From assembly GCA_005893185.1 (NCBI GenBank), contig VBOS01000337.1, forward strand, positions 1-5,887: a DNA stretch of 5,887 bases, in the 5' to 3' direction. Under the pieces are notes generated by a model, which did not search any database, was not told where the DNA came from, and worked only from the letters and a program-made list of their open reading frames with translations. The position numbers and the translations under genes are program-made. This DNA comes from Candidatus Eiseniibacteriota bacterium (lineage in GTDB: Bacteria > Eisenbacteria > RBG-16-71-46). Below are positions 5,141-5,887 of this stretch, one piece after another (position 1 is the stretch's first letter; each line of letters opens with the position of its first letter).

Positions 5141-5821
5141 GTGAACGGCAAGGGAGCGGCGCGCGCGGCGGCCGAGGGCCAGATCCCGTTCCTCTTCGAG
5201 AGCGGCGGATTCCTGCTCGTGCTCTCGGGGCCGTCGGGCGCGGGCAAGGGCACGCTGGTCGAGCGTCTGGTGAAGGAGCGGTCGGAGTGCCTGTTCTCGA
5301 TCTCGGCGACCACGCGGCCCAGGCGCAACGTCGAGAAGGACGGCGTGCAGTACGAGTTCGTGTCGCGCGAGGACTTCGAGCGGCGGCGCGCGGCCGGACT
5401 CTTCCTCGAATGGGCCGAAGTGCACGGGCACCTCTACGCGACGCCCGCCCGCTTCGTGGACGACGGCGTGAGGGCCGGACGGATCGTGGTGCTGGACGTG
5501 GACGTGCAGGGGGGAGCGAGCGTGCGTCGCGCGCGGCCCGAGGCGGTCTCCGTGTTCATCTACCCGCCCTCGGTGGAAGCGCTGCGCCGGCGACTGCTCA
5601 AGCGCAACACGGAGACCCCCGAATCGGTCGAGCGCAGGCTCGGCAACGCGCCGGGTGAGCTGGCGCAGTACCGGGAGTACGATTACCTGGTGATGAACGA
5701 CGATCTCGAGTCGGCTGTGCGCCGCTTGGTGGCGATCGTGGACGCCGAACGATCGCGGGTGCGACGCCTCAAGCCCGCGCTTGGAATGACCCCCGAATCC
5801 CTAGGAGGAACACCGCGATGA
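5141..5821 (+). CDS. gmk: Guanylate kinase
   Basis: A 226-residue cytosolic enzyme that transfers phosphate from ATP to GMP, making GDP for RNA, DNA and (p)ppGpp synthesis. The P-loop GPSGAGKGT is at 30-38. The GMP-binding set is present: TTRPRR (57-62, both Arg), Tyr71 in DGVQYEF, Glu90 or Glu93 in FLEWAEV, and Tyr99 in HLYATP. DVDVQGG (119-125) and YDYLVMNDDLESA (180-192) complete the family pattern. Two details differ from common versions: HLYATP where GN-YGTP is usual, and RRNVE where RPGE is usual; neither removes a key residue. A roughly 20-residue extension precedes the kinase core. GTG 5141 is chosen because GGAG (5132-5135) lies 5 nt upstream; a GTG at 5135 overlapping the yicC stop is an alternative adding two residues. 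Translation is probably coupled to yicC, and the stop overlaps the rpoZ start. Confidence 0.96.
   Translation: MNGKGAARAAAEGQIPFLFESGGFLLVLSGPSGAGKGTLVERLVKERSECLFSISATTRPRRNVEKDGVQYEFVSREDFERRRAAGLFLEWAEVHGHLYATPARFVDDGVRAGRIVVLDVDVQGGASVRRARPEAVSVFIYPPSVEALRRRLLKRNTETPESVERRLGNAPGELAQYREYDYLVMNDDLESAVRRLVAIVDAERSRVRRLKPALGMTPESLGGTPR
5803..5809 (+). promoter_or_regulatory. Shine-Dalgarno of rpoZ inside the end of gmk
   Basis: AGGAGGA ends 8 nt before ATG 5818 and lies within the last codons of gmk. It is stronger than the site before gmk, so omega may be made at a higher rate than the kinase from the shared message. Confidence 0.75.
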
Positions 5822-5887
5822 AGCTTGCTTCGCTCATTCCGCCCCCCGGCAGCAACAAGTACGAGATCGCGACCGTCGCCTCGCGCG
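5818..5887 (+). CDS. rpoZ: RNA polymerase omega subunit, N-terminal fragment cut by the window edge
   Basis: Only 23 residues are visible: MKLASLIPPPGSNKYEIATV then ASR. The NKYE-x-x-x-VA-R motif is the conserved start of the omega fold, in which this subunit helps assemble and stabilise beta-prime. Position right after yicC and gmk, with an ATGA overlap and a strong Shine-Dalgarno, supports the call. The N-terminus does not start with the Met-Ala-Arg segment that E. coli omega uses in one ppGpp site. The rest of the gene lies outside the window; coaBC is the usual next neighbour in such operons but is not seen. Confidence 0.85.
   Translation, partial: MKLASLIPPPGSNKYEIATVASR

Noticed and set aside
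4103..5821. 572-codon open frame running through yicC into gmk
   Set aside because: Only its last 226 codons (from 5141) encode Gmk. The first part is an Arg/Pro/Gly-rich off-frame reading of yicC, which is a clear match in its own frame.
1..5887. CRISPR array, tRNA, rRNA, insertion sequence or phage genes
   Set aside because: No regularly spaced repeats, cloverleaf-like sequence, transposase or phage motif, or terminal inverted repeats were seen.

Overview
This is a GC-rich bacterial chromosomal window with no sign of a plasmid, phage, insertion sequence, CRISPR array, tRNA or rRNA. The yicC-gmk-rpoZ order, the GC-skewed codon use and the two 'hypothetical' families (a Gly-rich exported protein and a Cys-rich zinc-ribbon protein) suggest a deep-branching soil or sediment lineage such as Gemmatimonadota, Candidatus Eisenbacteria or a former deltaproteobacterial group. 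That placement is inference; no taxonomic marker is complete here.

Layout. (1) Positions 2-998, plus strand: the 3' part of an MscS-type mechanosensitive channel gene that enters from outside the window. Its reading frame is broken twice, near 214-220 and near 724-730. Each break behaves like one missing base, so it is either a decayed gene or a gene with two base-calling errors. (2) Positions 1122-2099, minus strand and convergent with the channel: a short NFACT-family protein. It keeps the coiled-coil region and the C-terminal NFACT-R RNA-binding domain of RqcH/Rqc2 but lacks the N-terminal NFACT-N domain. It may be made from a leaderless transcript. (3) Positions 2282-3115, plus strand and divergent from the NFACT gene: an exported Gly/His/Trp-rich protein of unknown function, with a 21-bp duplication in its signal region. 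(4) Positions 3293-3514 and 3539-3988: a 73-residue membrane or exported peptide, then a nine-cysteine zinc-ribbon protein in the same frame. (5) From about 4103 to the right edge: a housekeeping operon yicC-gmk-rpoZ, with a good sigma70-like promoter at 4103-4131, a roughly 120-nt leader, a 2-nt gap between yicC and gmk, and an ATGA overlap between gmk and rpoZ.

How the genes relate. The operon joins an RNA endonuclease (YicC), GMP-to-GDP phosphorylation (Gmk) and the RNA polymerase omega subunit (RpoZ), a conserved grouping around RNA synthesis and turnover. The NFACT protein is also likely to work on ribosome or RNA quality control but sits in its own unit. The exported proteins and the channel belong to the cell envelope, and nothing in the sequence ties them to the operon.

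I did not find a clearly new multi-gene system. The points most worth a second look are the NFACT protein without its catalytic-type N-terminal domain, the double frameshift in the channel gene, the small exported peptide beside the zinc-ribbon protein, and the yicC leader with its palindrome and possible overlapping leader peptide.
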